Origin: Sarocladium kiliense
Taxonomy: Eukaryota; Ascomycota; Sordariomycetes; Hypocreales; Sarocladiaceae
Direction of reading: 5' to 3'
Assembly: GCA_030734395.1 (NCBI GenBank)
Contig: JAUZTG010000042.1
Span: forward strand, 2,728,001-2,792,000
Length of the DNA stretch: 64,000 bases
Shown: positions 21,438 through 32,242 of the stretch, piece by piece
How the letters are laid out: each line of letters starts with the position of its first letter
Numbering within the stretch: position 1 is the first letter of the stretch
Made by a program: the position numbers and the translations under genes
The notes under the pieces: generated by a model
Told to the model about the DNA's origin: nothing
What the model saw: the letters and a program-made list of their open reading frames with translations, nothing else
The model's database searches: none

Positions 21438-24400
21438 TCAAAACTCCATCGCAGATCCATACTGCGTTGAATCCATTCCCATGTAGTCCAGCAAATCGAG
21501 TCCTCCGACGTTCACACCCTCGCTGGTCATCGCCACTGTGGAACTATCACCGCCAACACCGACGTTCTGGAAGAATGCGGGGCCCGGAGGCAGATACCAC
21601 ATCTCATTTCCAGGGTTGTTCCACTCGTCGAAGAGAGTAGCATCGATGCCGCCGTTGGTGGGAGCGTGGGTATGGTTCTGGTTCTGAGGGTGCTGTTGGC
21701 CATTTGTATTGGTGAGGTCGAGGGCGGCAGCGGGAGTAGAGGGACCGAGTGAAGCGCCGCCGGGGTAGGGGAAGGAGGAAGTTGTGAGATCGAAGGGAGT
21801 GGCGGAGATGTTGTTTGCCTCCATATTGGGGGTGGGCTGGCGAACTGTTCGAAAGGATTAGCGTCATTTGCCAGCATAGTAACATTCCATTTTGGGGGAA
21901 TGAAGGGAAACGGGAGCAGGGGAAAGTGACTCGTGACTTACATTGACCATTGAGTCCTTCCCTCAGGCTCTGAGCATGCCCCCCGATCCAGTCTCCTCCT
22001 TGACCAGCTGTAGCACCAGCCTCGGTCCCGGCAACGGGACTCTGTCCCCTTCCACTCGTGACTGCTTGTTGCATCGTCGGCGCTTGGATGAAGCGATTCC
22101 TCAGTCTGCTCGTCAGGCTCTCCAGCAGATCCGCAAACCTGATTCCGAGGTGCACGTCATCGACCACACAGTTCCTCAACGCCTCGACTGTGGCGTCCAT
22201 GAGATCAATACTGGCCTTCACATCAGAGCGGGGAGCCCCAAGAGCGAAAGTCTTGAGTAGGAACATGGCACCGCTGATGATACGGAAATAGGTACGCACC
22301 GGGGCATGCTTGAGGTACCCATTGGGTAGCAAGCCCGTGACGACTTCGTTAAGGAGGTTCCGTGAGCCCTCCACAACTTCACGGACATACTCCTGATCGT
22401 GGACGGTGAAGCCGCCCAGCTGACCAAGAGGCAGCTTGCCGTAGTTCATAATCGTCTGTGGCGAGAGCTGCGGTGGTCCTGTCTGATCCTGGCCCTGCTG
22501 TGGTTGCTGTACCTGTTGGGCTTGGGGTTGTTGTTCAGGCTGTTGCTGCTGCTGATCCCCATCTGTCGATCCGCCGTTCAAAGCTGACACGCCCGTGGCG
22601 TTATTAGTGCACCTCTCGACGACAGCCTGCAAACTAAGCGAGTTGACGTAAATACGAACGTACTCGTACTCGATCTTGAGGATGCATCGGATGAATGGTG
22701 GCAAACGGAACAGCTCGAACTCCCGCGCCCAATTCTTCAGCATGGGGCCGAAATCACCCAGGAGGCTCACATATTTGCCACTCTGAATAATCTCCTGGGT
22801 ATGTCGTCGAGAGCGGAACAGTTTATCATTGCCCATATGCATTGCAAAGCTGATGCCAGCCCAGCAGTGGATGATCTGATCGTCAAGCTCCATGTCGGGA
22901 ATGTAGTTGAAATTGTTAGACATGGAAAGAGCTGAGAATGTTGTTCCAGGCGTAGCCTCGTCATTGTGAATGTTGCTACCCGCGGTATGCGGCTGGTGAT
23001 GATGGTGCTTGTTGCCACCACTTCGGCTGGCGAAAGCAGGATCATGGCGCCGCAACTCGTCAGGGGCCATGCTCGTCCAGCCAAGTCTTCCAGCCAGTTG
23101 GGTAGTGTAGATGAGTAGAAGTCGCTTGATGCGATTCGCGCGTGCACGATAGCCTTCATCGAGGAACTCAGGGCGATTAGCGCCCTCCTCCCGAATCATT
23201 TCTTCCATGTCATCAAAGACACCGAGTTCGTACGCAAGACCCATGCCCGTGCTCAGCAGCATCCAGCACATTCGATCACTGCGCCAAGCGGGCTCAAGCC
23301 AACTTTCAATCCGCTTTCCACCAAAACCACTTTGATTGTTGCGCGGTGCACCATCCTCTCCTGGTTCGCTACCGCCAGGACCAATGGGTACCTCGAAGTC
23401 TGGCAGCATAAGCTCATCGGTCGCGTCCTGCGGAGGGAAGTGTAGTGCGCGAGGATGCCATTCGGTGAGGATCAGGAGGGACTCGATCGTTCCGAGCGTA
23501 CGGAGACTACCCTTGCGCATACCTCTCCAGGGTGCTGTGCTACTCGTCTTGCTCTCCTCTTCGATAATGGTGGCGGAGCCTGAACCGCAAAAGCCACTAC
23601 CGAAGGCCTCCTGGCCCCACAGGCAGCGCTCAATCATGCCACGGAGGTATGTCCAAAGCTGTTCATGAATGGCATAGGAGCGACAATGACCCCCAGGTCC
23701 ATCAAGCTGCTTGTAGCGGGAAGCGATGGTGAGGAGGGTAACAGAGAGGATAGGCTCCTCGGTTAGGAGAGTGAAGTGGGAGCCGGGGTCGCTGAAGGTG
23801 GGCGGCGAGATAGGTGTCATAGGGGATAGATACTTGTAGTAGCTTGGACAGGTGTCAGTAAAGTGTAATAAATTCACGTTCAAGAACGGCAGGAAGTATG
23901 AAGGACTCACTAGTCGATGTACTGAATGGCCTCCTGCGCTGTGAACCATCCAGCCCTGACAAATCGGAACCTCTGCCATGCCCGTATCGCATCATTGTAT
24001 CCTGGCTGAGTACTCGGATCTTGCTCCGTCAGTTCCGGATCAATGGGTTGTTGCTCGTCAGCCTGCTGCGGCGGCTGCATGGATGGCCTCGCGCCGCCCA
24101 CATCAGAAGCGTGACGATGCATCTCGCGCCTGATCCGCTGATCACGAATCTCTCCCCCGGCGGCTCCTCCGAAGCTGCTGCTCCTAGCGACTGGCTTGGG
24201 AAGACCACCGGAACCGCCATTCATCCCGCCAGTCGCAGAGGACGATCTGCTGTCGTGGCGCTGATGTTGAAAGCCTGCCGGTTGGGGTGGTGTATTGCCC
24301 GCCTGCGCACTGGCCTTGGCCTTGCTGAACTCGGAGGCGACGGAACGGTCGGTGGCGGCCTTGTAAAGAAGGTCGAGCGCATCATGAGGACCGTAAAGGC

Positions 24401-24998
24401 CTCTCCTCATGACGGTCTGGGCCTCGACGTTTTCGAGCTGCTGGTTCGCATCGCCGTGATCGTGATCGGAGCCATCGCCGTGTCTACGGCCGTGGGAACC
24501 ATCTCTTTGGTCCTTGCCTTCGTCGGGTCTGCGTAGCGGCCTACTCCTGCCCTGCGAGCCACCAGGGGTCAAGGGGACATCACTGTACAATTTGGTATCT
24601 ACCGGCGGCGGCGGGGGTGTACGCGAGTCCGCATGGTTGAGCCTCTTGCGGCCGTTCCGAATTATGTACTCGTCTTGGTCGGAAAGCTCGCCGTCGTCGG
24701 CCTTGCGCTTGCGACGGGTTGCCGAGAAGAAACACTCCTTGGATTCGCGACGGCAGCGAACGCAAGGAGGATCGTGGGGGTTGTCAACGCTACCTAGATC
24801 GCATCGGACCTTGCGACGGCGGCAGGGGATGCATGCTTGGTAGACGCGCTTGTGCTGAGGTTGGCCTTGTGTGTTACTGTTGGGATCGGTCGCAGCGACG
24901 GAGGTGGATCGCGGTGGTTGTTGTTGAAGCTGGTGAGTGCCTGGGGTGGTGGAACCGACGGAAGGACTGGCAGTGCCTGCGTTGGAGTACGGGACCAT
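21438..24998 (-). CDS. Zn(II)2Cys6 transcription factor, ARO80-like (tentative), 1131 aa
   Basis: Three exons: 24998-23911, 23842-21942, 21844-21438 (introns 68 and 97 bp). The DNA-binding cluster has its six cysteines at about residues 56, 59, 66, 79, 82 and 89 (C-x2-C-x6-C-x12-C-x2-C-x6-C), with the long third loop LGSVDNPHDPP followed by VRCRRESKEC, and a basic SATRRKRK after it. A His/Asp/Arg-rich linker leads to the fungal regulatory middle-homology region, starting YYYKYLSPMTPI and including LLTEWHPRALHFPP, WMLLSTGMGLAYELGVFDD and ELFRLPPFIRCILKIEYEY. Near residue 830 is a Gln-rich tract, and the C-terminus is Asn/Gly/Asp-rich, probably activating. The zinc-loop sequence reminds me of Aro80 regulators of aromatic amino-acid catabolism, but I cannot confirm this. 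The leader is at least 547 nt without an ATG. Confidence 0.88.
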
Positions 24999-25545
24999 GA
25001 TCACGAAGCCCCAAGGTAGACTTCTGCGTATATATGTATATATGTGCCGTGCCTGGGTACCTTGGGCAGCGCCAGTTGGTTGGCTGACTGGTTGGCTACC
25101 TTAGCTGGCTACCAGCGGGGTAGCGAGACAGGCAGGCAGAAGCAGGGTGTGTTGTCGCGCAGGCGCGCGCGTGCGCCTCGGCGAATGGTAGAGGAGCGGT
25201 TCTTGCCGGGTTGCTGGAAGATGGCAAAAAAAAAAAAAAAATTGAAAATGCGATGGGAGCCGAGAGAACGGGCTGTAGATTGTTCGGTGTGCGGGTTGCG
25301 GTGAGTAGCAGCAGAGTGGTTGTTTCGGTCGAGGGCGGATAGAGCGGGGGGGCACAGGTTCGGCTGGCGGCGGTTGAGGGAGGTTGAAGTAGGAAGAGAG
25401 AGAGAAAAAAAGATGGGGGAAGGCGGATGGTAGAGGTGGGCCTTTAGTCGAGTCGAAATCGAAGTCGTTGGCAGGGGCCGAGGCGATGAGGTACAGCAGG
25501 TGTCCGGCACCAGAGGCAGAGGCTGTGGCTGAATGAGGCAAGGTT
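24999..25545 (-). promoter_or_regulatory. ATG-free leader of the Zn2Cys6 regulator
   Basis: No ATG occurs on the minus strand for 547 nt upstream of the start. It is pyrimidine-rich on that strand, with a T16 run (the A16 at 25226-25241 on +). This is consistent with a long transcribed 5' UTR kept free of upstream starts; transcript ends are not visible in the sequence. Confidence 0.55.
25226..25241 (+). repeat. A16 homopolymer
   Basis: Sixteen consecutive A residues (T on the transcribed minus strand), inside the leader of the Zn2Cys6 gene. Confidence 0.9.
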
Positions 25546-26833
25546 CATGTGAAGAAAAAAAGGTCCCCAGGGAATTGCGGGGGATGTGACCAATGGCAGA
25601 GCTGCTGTTTGTCGTTGTTGGTGTCCTTTTGCCTGTCTTGTCGACCAATGCTGGTGCAGCACTTGTTGCCTGGTTCCGATTGCCTGCTTGCTTGCCTGCC
25701 AGCCTGCCTGCCTGTTGCGTAGAGGTAAGCTTGTGTTTTGCTGGGCCGAACAGGTCAGATGGGATGGAGGAACGATTGACTGTGCGTGTGACCTCCAGCT
25801 TCGTTCCAGGTACCCGAGATTTGAGCCTCTAGCAGACAGACCGTCAGACGTCACTGCCTGCCAGCTAGCCAAGCCAAGCCCGAGGTTGCCCTGCGAAGTG
25901 ATTCTCTGCACGTAACCCAGAAAAGGGCAGTGGCCACAAGCTCAAGGACGGATGATAAATAAGTTGAAAATATCAATGGATGGATGGATGGATGACTGAG
26001 TTGCCTTCGTCTCTTTCCCTCAACATCATCTTCAACTTTTCTGCCGCTCACCAAAAGGACCAAACAGGTTGCACTGGCTGCTCTGATCGCCTTCCTCTTC
26101 CAGCACCGTATCATGTAAAAATCACCTAACCGCCAACCTTAATGTACCTCCATGAATCCCGCCATTGTTCACAAAGTACCTGTCTTCAGAAGTCCTTCAC
26201 GTGCACCACCATTCTTCTACATATTTCTCACTCATTCTTGAGCCAATTCATGCCCCTCTCTCACCCGCGTTCCTCCATCTTCACCGGTATCTTGCAACTT
26301 TCCTCGTGACCCGGCTGTGTACATCACCTGACCAGCATCACATGCCTCTATCCCTTTTCCCCCCCGAGAAACATCAGCAAACCGCAAATTACGGGATTAA
26401 GCAGACTCGAACCCAACGCCGTTATTGGTACAGAACATGAAAATTAACATTGTGTTTCCGCTGCCATAGATTTGCCTGTCTGGCCCGTCCCTCCTTGGAC
26501 CCTACTTTGAGACGCCCCCGAATTCCACAACAGAACCATGTTAGCAACAGAAATCATCCTTGGCCTCCCCTGCACCAGACCTCTCGTCGTGTCAATCGTT
26601 CTGCCGTCCTCGCTCTGTCGCCTTCTTGCGTATTTTTGGATGCCTTTTCCCTTATTTTGCTCGCCATTCAACAACCTCATGAACAAGACCTTCTTGGCTG
26701 CTGGCAGGCACCGGCACCGTCTGCGCCATAACCTCTGTCATTCTCCAACATGCTCCTTGTCAACCCCTGATGCACTGCTGATGTGCGAGCGCCCCTGAGC
26801 CAGTCCGGCCATTGCAATCCACATGCACTGGAC
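25546..26833. other. Upstream region of the Zn2Cys6 gene and 3' region of TAF14
   Basis: 1.29 kb with no supported gene. It contains tandem TGCC/TGCT-type runs at about 25,680-25,715 and an (ATGG)n run at 25976-25994. Frames on the + strand are short and show no family similarity. Confidence 0.4.
25976..25994 (+). repeat. (ATGG)n microsatellite
   Basis: Four full ATGG units plus ATG in the intergenic region, a simple tandem repeat. Confidence 0.85.
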
Positions 26834-27808
26834 TTACGCCACAAGGCCCTTCTTGGTCTGCCATCGATATCAGCATCTCACGCCCCTGAACTTCGCTTGT
26901 TCATGTTCTTCCACATACCAGGTGATCCCAGAGCTTGCTTGTCAACCCGTCCGGCATCGTGTACAGATCGATGGAGAATTCCCCGGCTTCAGTAAGGTCA
27001 TCCACTATTAGCCCAACCCAGAGATTCCACAATCAACAAACAAAGCGATTCCAAGCGCCGCGAAGGGAGGATCTAAGAAAGCATTACTCACCTTCAATGT
27101 CACTCCTAATGTAAGTGTCGGGCCCCTTGTTCTCATTGATAAGCTGGATCACCCGCAGCAGGTCCTCCTCCTCGAGCTTCTCCAGCGCCTCGGCGATCTT
27201 CTCGTAGTCGTGCTTTTGTTGCGCGCTCTTGCGGCCTCCGGCGCTACCTCCCAGGCCACCCTTCTTCTTGCCCCGGTCCTCGTCGGTGGGAAGCGGACCC
27301 GTCTCGCGAAGCTTCTCTTGAAGTGCCTGCGAAGGGTTCTTGAAGACGACACTGTGGACACTCTCGTACTTGTTCTGCAGGAAGTTGAGGTCGTGCACGA
27401 TAGGCGCCAGCTTCGTCTTCTCTGTAGTGTAGCAGTCGATGCCAATCTCGAATTCACCCCATCCCTCGTTGGTACACGCGAAGGGAGCCTTGGTGAAAGT
27501 CTGGACTGGGTTCTCGAATGTTGGATGCAGATTGTAAACAACCTTGGTGAAGACATCGGCAGGCTGCTCGTTGCCGGCCTCATCAAGCATGAAAATGCGG
27601 ATGCTCCATTCTCTCATTGGGAACTCCTCCACAGGAGAGGGTTTGTCGCTGTTCACCAGAGTCAGTCAAAGTGGAAGCTCCCATGATTGGCTTTGCAGGC
27701 TTACATGACATGCTGGTCAGTCACGACCTTGACTTTTCTCTGTAAATCGTTAGACGATGCCTGCACACGAGAAAGTGCGCGCCTGGCAGCGGCCCTTCGC
27801 GGAGCCAT
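26834..27808 (-). CDS. TAF14: TAF14 (YEATS-domain subunit of TFIID/TFIIF and chromatin remodellers)
   Basis: Four exons: 27808-27705, 27648-27092, 26986-26919, 26857-26834, giving 250 residues (yeast Taf14 244). The last exon is a 24-nt micro-exon reading TKKGLVA and stop. Introns are 56, 105 and 61 bp. The YEATS domain (about 22-150) shows VVTDQHV, then DKPSPVEEFPMREWSIRIFML, VVYNLHPTFENP and WGEFEIGIDCY; it reads acylated histone lysines. A Lys/Gly linker follows, then a helical C-terminal domain ending GEFSIDLYTMPDGLTSKLWDHL, which in Taf14 binds partners in TFIID, TFIIF, SWI/SNF and INO80. The first 22 residues (MAPRRAAARRALSRV and on) form an Arg-rich extension unusual for the family, so the start may be wrong. 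A cryptic TCTAAC...TTACAG acceptor lies just before RKVKVVTDQ. Confidence 0.9.
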
Positions 27809-29987
27809 GTTTGGTGCTGCTTGGATGCTCAATGTTGACAGTCAACGCTCCAGGCGTCTGGGTGCTCGCCACCGGTGAAATGCCCAACCCCCCTCAAGTC
27901 GTACGCACAGTCGGCTCGGCCCCCCAAATACAGCAGGAGCTCCAATTGGACTGAGTCGCGTTGACGTCGAGTAGAAAGAGCAGGAGGACTTTTCCAGACT
28001 GGACAGACTGAAGGAGATGCAGCCAGGGCGTAACTGCCTAGTAGCAAACGCGCAGAGGGGTGTCAAAAAGAGGTGCTGCAGTTGCGCAAACTTTGTGCGC
28101 CTCAACAAGACATCGCAAAGAGCCAAGAATTGTGCAAAAGCAAGACGAGGATTTGCACAAGAAGGGGAACAGGGAGAATGGAAAACTTCATAAAGTCTTC
28201 AGGGTGACACAGAGTGACTGGGCGATCCAGGAACAGCTGGCGGGCAACTGTCGTGGCCGGTCCTCGGCGCTCGATGTGTGTGACTGCCGTACAAGCACAT
28301 GGCGCATGAGATACTGGGCATATAAGGAATAGATAGACACTTGTCTAAACAATGGCAGTGAGGCGTACTGTGATGATGACGGCCATCGTACTCAGCTGCG
28401 TGGTGCTGATGGTCATGATGACGATTTGCAGTGAGGCCATTCAGGTGTCCATCCGTCTACTTGACGTCTGCACACACGAATGTACCTCATGACGCAAAGA
28501 GCATCCAAGTAGGTGCAATGACGGGAAGAAGCGATCAAGATAGCATCATGACACGAAAATGAGAAGAGAAATAACTTGCCTCGACCAACATGATGAAGCG
28601 ATCTGTACGTCGTTCGACGTGCGTCTGCGCCTGTGTCCCTTCAAGTGCTCCCAATAAATGCTCTCAAAGAACGTCTCCAGACACACAAGCCAAGTGTGTC
28701 GCAGATTGTCCCTGGCTGCCGTATACTTCCCGTGGCTCTTCTCTCACAGTTAAGAACGGCGACGAACCCAACACAAGGATAACAACAGACACAAAGAGAG
28801 AGGGAGAGGAAAAGGGTCGTCGGAAAATCCGGGTACAAGGTTTGTTGTGGTGTCTTCCCAGGCAAAAGACGATGGTCCGGTCCCCCTTCAGACAGGTTTC
28901 AGTAAAGTCGGAAAAAGAAGGGATCTAAAAAAAAAAGAAGACAAGCCGGAGGAAACAATCCCGTCTTTTCCCCAAGGTTAAGCAATGAAAAGTTGAGGTC
29001 CCTTTCTTTTGGTGATGAGATCGCGCACGCACACAGAGAGTCAGGTAGGGCAGGGGGAGGGAAAGCCGAGACGGGGAAGGGACGGTGAGGAATTTGGGGG
29101 GGAAACGGGGGAGGTGTGCGCGCGCGTGTGGTGTGGTGGCCGCGACAAGCGTGCGTGGTGACAGCGACAGTGACAGCGAGAGAGCCTGAAAGAACTGGCT
29201 GGACTGGACTGGACTGGACTGAGGACGGGACGGGAAAAGAGAGGGGGGAAACTGAATGCGTACCTTAGGTACCTTAGGTAGAGATGGGCCCTGAGGAATC
29301 AGGCACGCTCACGATCAAGATTCGCACGGCAACTGAGGCTAAAAAAGAATAAGCATCGTTTACCGAATCGTCTTGAGAGGCATCTCGATTCGCATGCTTC
29401 CAATCTCCCTCCCTCTCACTGACACTGTTCAGTCCACCAAAAGCGGCTGTTTCCCAAAAGCCGACCTGGCTCCGAAGATAGGCCATGCGCTACAGGGTAA
29501 ATCGCGATACACGGCCGAGCCGAAATTTCCCATAGCCTAGGTTACTGATCACATCCGTAGTCTTAGGGAGAACAGTGTCTACAATTTTCTCTCATTGGAT
29601 TTTGTTTTATCCGGAACTTCCTCGTTTACCGCCTCTATTGCCTCTCTGCTGGCACAGCTTGTCCTACTGTCTGCCTCTCAGTCTTTTGTCGTATCCTTGC
29701 CTAGGTATGGCAGGCAGCCAAGGCCGCTCTTTTCATATTCGGAAGTTTGTGTGATGGGGGTGAAATGCTGATGTGATGATGGAAGGAAGGGGTATGGGAT
29801 AAAATGGAGTAATTCTAATCATGTGAAGTGTGCTCTGATGCTGTTCGGATGGGGGTAAGTCGACGATGTATTTGTGTGAAGTGATGTTGCTGGTGGGAGA
29901 GGAAGACGTCGCGAATGCAGGCAGGCAGGCCAGGAGCAGAGAACAACGACGGCAGTAGGTTCCAGGCTATCCGTGTCTCATAATCTC
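27809..29987. other. Gene-free stretch upstream of TAF14 and downstream of RanBP1
   Basis: 2.18 kb. The first 302 bp (27809-28110) has no ATG on the minus strand and is probably TAF14 leader. Further right are a (GGACT)4 run at 29201-29220 and a duplicated CCTTAGGTA at about 29262-29280, both simple repeats. The last few hundred bases should be the RanBP1 3' UTR. No gene is supported. Confidence 0.4.
29201..29220 (+). repeat. (GGACT)4 tandem repeat
   Basis: Four perfect five-base units preceded by related GACAG/GACAGT units, in intergenic DNA. Confidence 0.85.
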
Positions 29988-31064
29988 TTAAGCAGCCGGG
30001 GCAGGGGCCTCCTCGGGCTTAGCATCACCGCCCTCCTTCTTGAACAGCTCCTCGTTCTCGCTCTGGGCCTTGATGAAAGCATCCTTGAAGAGGTTGGCGT
30101 CTACAATAGCGGTCAGCAAACCCTCACAAATCACCAAGCACGGCCGGGACATCATTCAGCTGAAAGACTTACTCTCAGAGTTGGCAAAACGGATCGCCAG
30201 AGTAACAGCCTCAGCCTCGCCCTCGCTCACATCGGCCGCAGCGTTCCACACCCAGCTCCTGTCAGAGCCAACGTTGGGGCTAAGCTTCATCTCAGGCACG
30301 ATGTAGTGGTTAGCGCAGACCTTGAGGGTCTTGTCGCGGCGCATGACCAGGCGGGTCTTGCCGTTCTCCTTGTGCTTGAGCAGACGAACGTCACCAGTAC
30401 CACGCTCCTTCCACTCGCTGCTCTCCTTGACGAACTTGAAGAGCTTGGCGCGCATCTTGAAGAGCTGCTCCTCACTCTCCTCGTTGGTCTTGGTCTCAAC
30501 CTTCTCGGTGAGCTTGATGACGGGCTCGAAGTGCACATCCTCGGACTCGGGAGCCTGCTCCTCCTGTTGCTACCGTGTTAGCCGACTGTTATCGTTGTGG
30601 TCGGGAGGAGTATCGTACATCAGCAGCGGCATCACGCTGCGCCTTGGCGCTGCCAGAAGTGTCACCCCGATCCTCATCCTCCTTCTTTTCCTTCTTTGCG
30701 CCACCGCCGAACATGGAGAAGACGGAAGAAGAGGTCACAGGCTTGCTCTCCGCGGTAGCGGGAGCAGCTTCGGTGGCACCAGCATCGGCAGCGGGAGCCT
30801 ACAATTATCCAGATATGTCAGTCCTCAGGCCCATAAGCGTCTATTTTGTAATCCAGATATTCTCGCCTCCCCCGCCACGAAGCTTGATCCGTCCCAGGCG
30901 GCCCGTTCAACGGTCATCAGCTAGCGGGGTGCGCAGGGCGGCCTTTGGACCATGATGAACATGACAGAGGGGATTCCATCGAGAAGGGGGGTGGTATCTA
31001 CCTCGGTGGTCTCGGCCGGCTTGGTCTCCTCGACCTTAGGCTCGGTAGGCTCGGTGGAAGACAT
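29988..31064 (-). CDS. YRB1: Ran-binding protein 1 (RanBP1/Yrb1)
   Basis: Four exons: 31064-31002, 30798-30619, 30563-30173, 30100-29988, giving 248 residues. Introns are 203, 55 and 72 bp, the first unusually long. RanBP1 binds Ran-GTP and with RanGAP drives GTP hydrolysis in the cytoplasm, releasing transport receptors. The N-terminal 80 residues are acidic and Ala-rich, with VFSMFGGGAKKEKKEDED. The Ran-binding domain (about 90-215) shows HFEPVIKLTEKVETKT, then KLFKFVKESSEWKERGTGDV, LLKHKENGKTRLVMRRDKTL, VCANHYIVPEMKL and SWVWNAAADVSEGEAEA, all diagnostic. The C-terminus is FKKEGGDAKPEEAPAPAA. The frame is exact at each junction, and the start is the only ATG before the acidic N-terminus. 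Confidence 0.94.
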
Positions 31065-32242
31065 CTTCGCAGATTAATTCGTATCTGTAGATGGAGTGTT
31101 GTTTGGGTTCGGGACGGGTCGTTATCCTTCTTTTCGGCGGGGCCCGAAATTCTGTGCAGAGTCAGCCCCTCATCCCCCTTCTGACGCGAGAAAAGCCCCC
31201 TCCATACTCATCCAAGAGGGGTCTGGAATGGCAACGTAGGCTGGGCCGGGTCGGGTAGACTCACGATGCTTTATGGTGTTGTTTTGTTTTTTGTTTGGAA
31301 AGGGGAGGGGTCCAGGTGGGTGGAGGGGACGGAATAAAAAGAAGGTGAGGGAAGAGAGGGATAGCTCAATCTCCTCCCACCTACCGCTAGATTTTGCCCC
31401 TCACCAGCACTCAGGCGGCGGGGTGGTGACCGCACGGGGCACCTTGTTGACTGCTACAGTACCAGCTCTCACCGCACATCTTCAGGGCAACACAGGGGGA
31501 CGGCGTGCTTTTGTTCAGGCACCAGCGACTTTGCAGGCCCCCCCCCCCCCCAACACAGTCGCAAAGCCATGCGGTCCTGGGAGCCTGTTCGCCACCCGAC
31601 TTGACAGGCATCTCGTCGTGCTACCAAGCTGGTCGTCAGGCGACAATTTGATACGTTGGCTTGGGCTTCTCATTTCGTGCCAGGCAAACTCCAACCTTGA
31701 GCCCAAGAGACTCCGTGTCAGTGACACAACTAATGATTTCATCATATCATACTACAAAATCATTCCACACATTCTACTGAGCTACGTTCAAGCACAATCG
31801 GCCTTAGAAAGCTCGAGTCTGGCATTTGAATATCACGAGGCTCTACAAGTGTCTGGTAAAGAAAAATAGTATCCATACAGCGCCTTGACTAAAGAGTGGC
31901 TGTACACCAGTTCGCGTCCAGAATACACTCCTCATAACACCGTAATCCAGGTTACTCGAAAGCTCCTCAAAACGCCAAAGTCCCTAACGTCTGTCAAATC
32001 ATTCATGTACGAGCACGTGAAATAGCACAAAATGCCTCCAAAAAAAAAAATTCAAGTCATCGCGAAACTCTGCAACCCCGCTGCATCTGTGGCAGGCGAG
32101 GCATCTTGGGAGCCATGGGCATCTTGGGCGGCACAGGCACCTTGAGAGGCACATCAAGCCATGCACAGGTGCATTTGCAACCCTTTGCTACTCCCTCCGA
32201 CCTGCGCTTGGTCGTGCACTGTTGCTTCCGTTGGCAGGCAGA
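31065..32242. other. Gene-free stretch upstream of RanBP1
   Basis: 1.18 kb holding the RanBP1 promoter and the 3' UTR of the next minus-strand gene. It contains a C14 run (31538-31551). A 198-codon + strand frame across the C run is judged spurious. Confidence 0.4.
31538..31551 (+). repeat. C14 homopolymer
   Basis: Fourteen consecutive C residues between GCAGG and AACAC, in intergenic DNA. Confidence 0.9.

Noticed and set aside
29195..29285. Tandem GGACT and CCTTAGGTA units considered as a regulatory or CRISPR-like array
   Set aside because: Units are five and nine bases with no spacers; these are simple repeats common in fungal intergenic DNA.
31273..31869. A 198-codon + strand frame
   Set aside because: It reads through the C14 homopolymer, has mixed composition, no similarity, and lies between minus-strand genes in probable promoter DNA.
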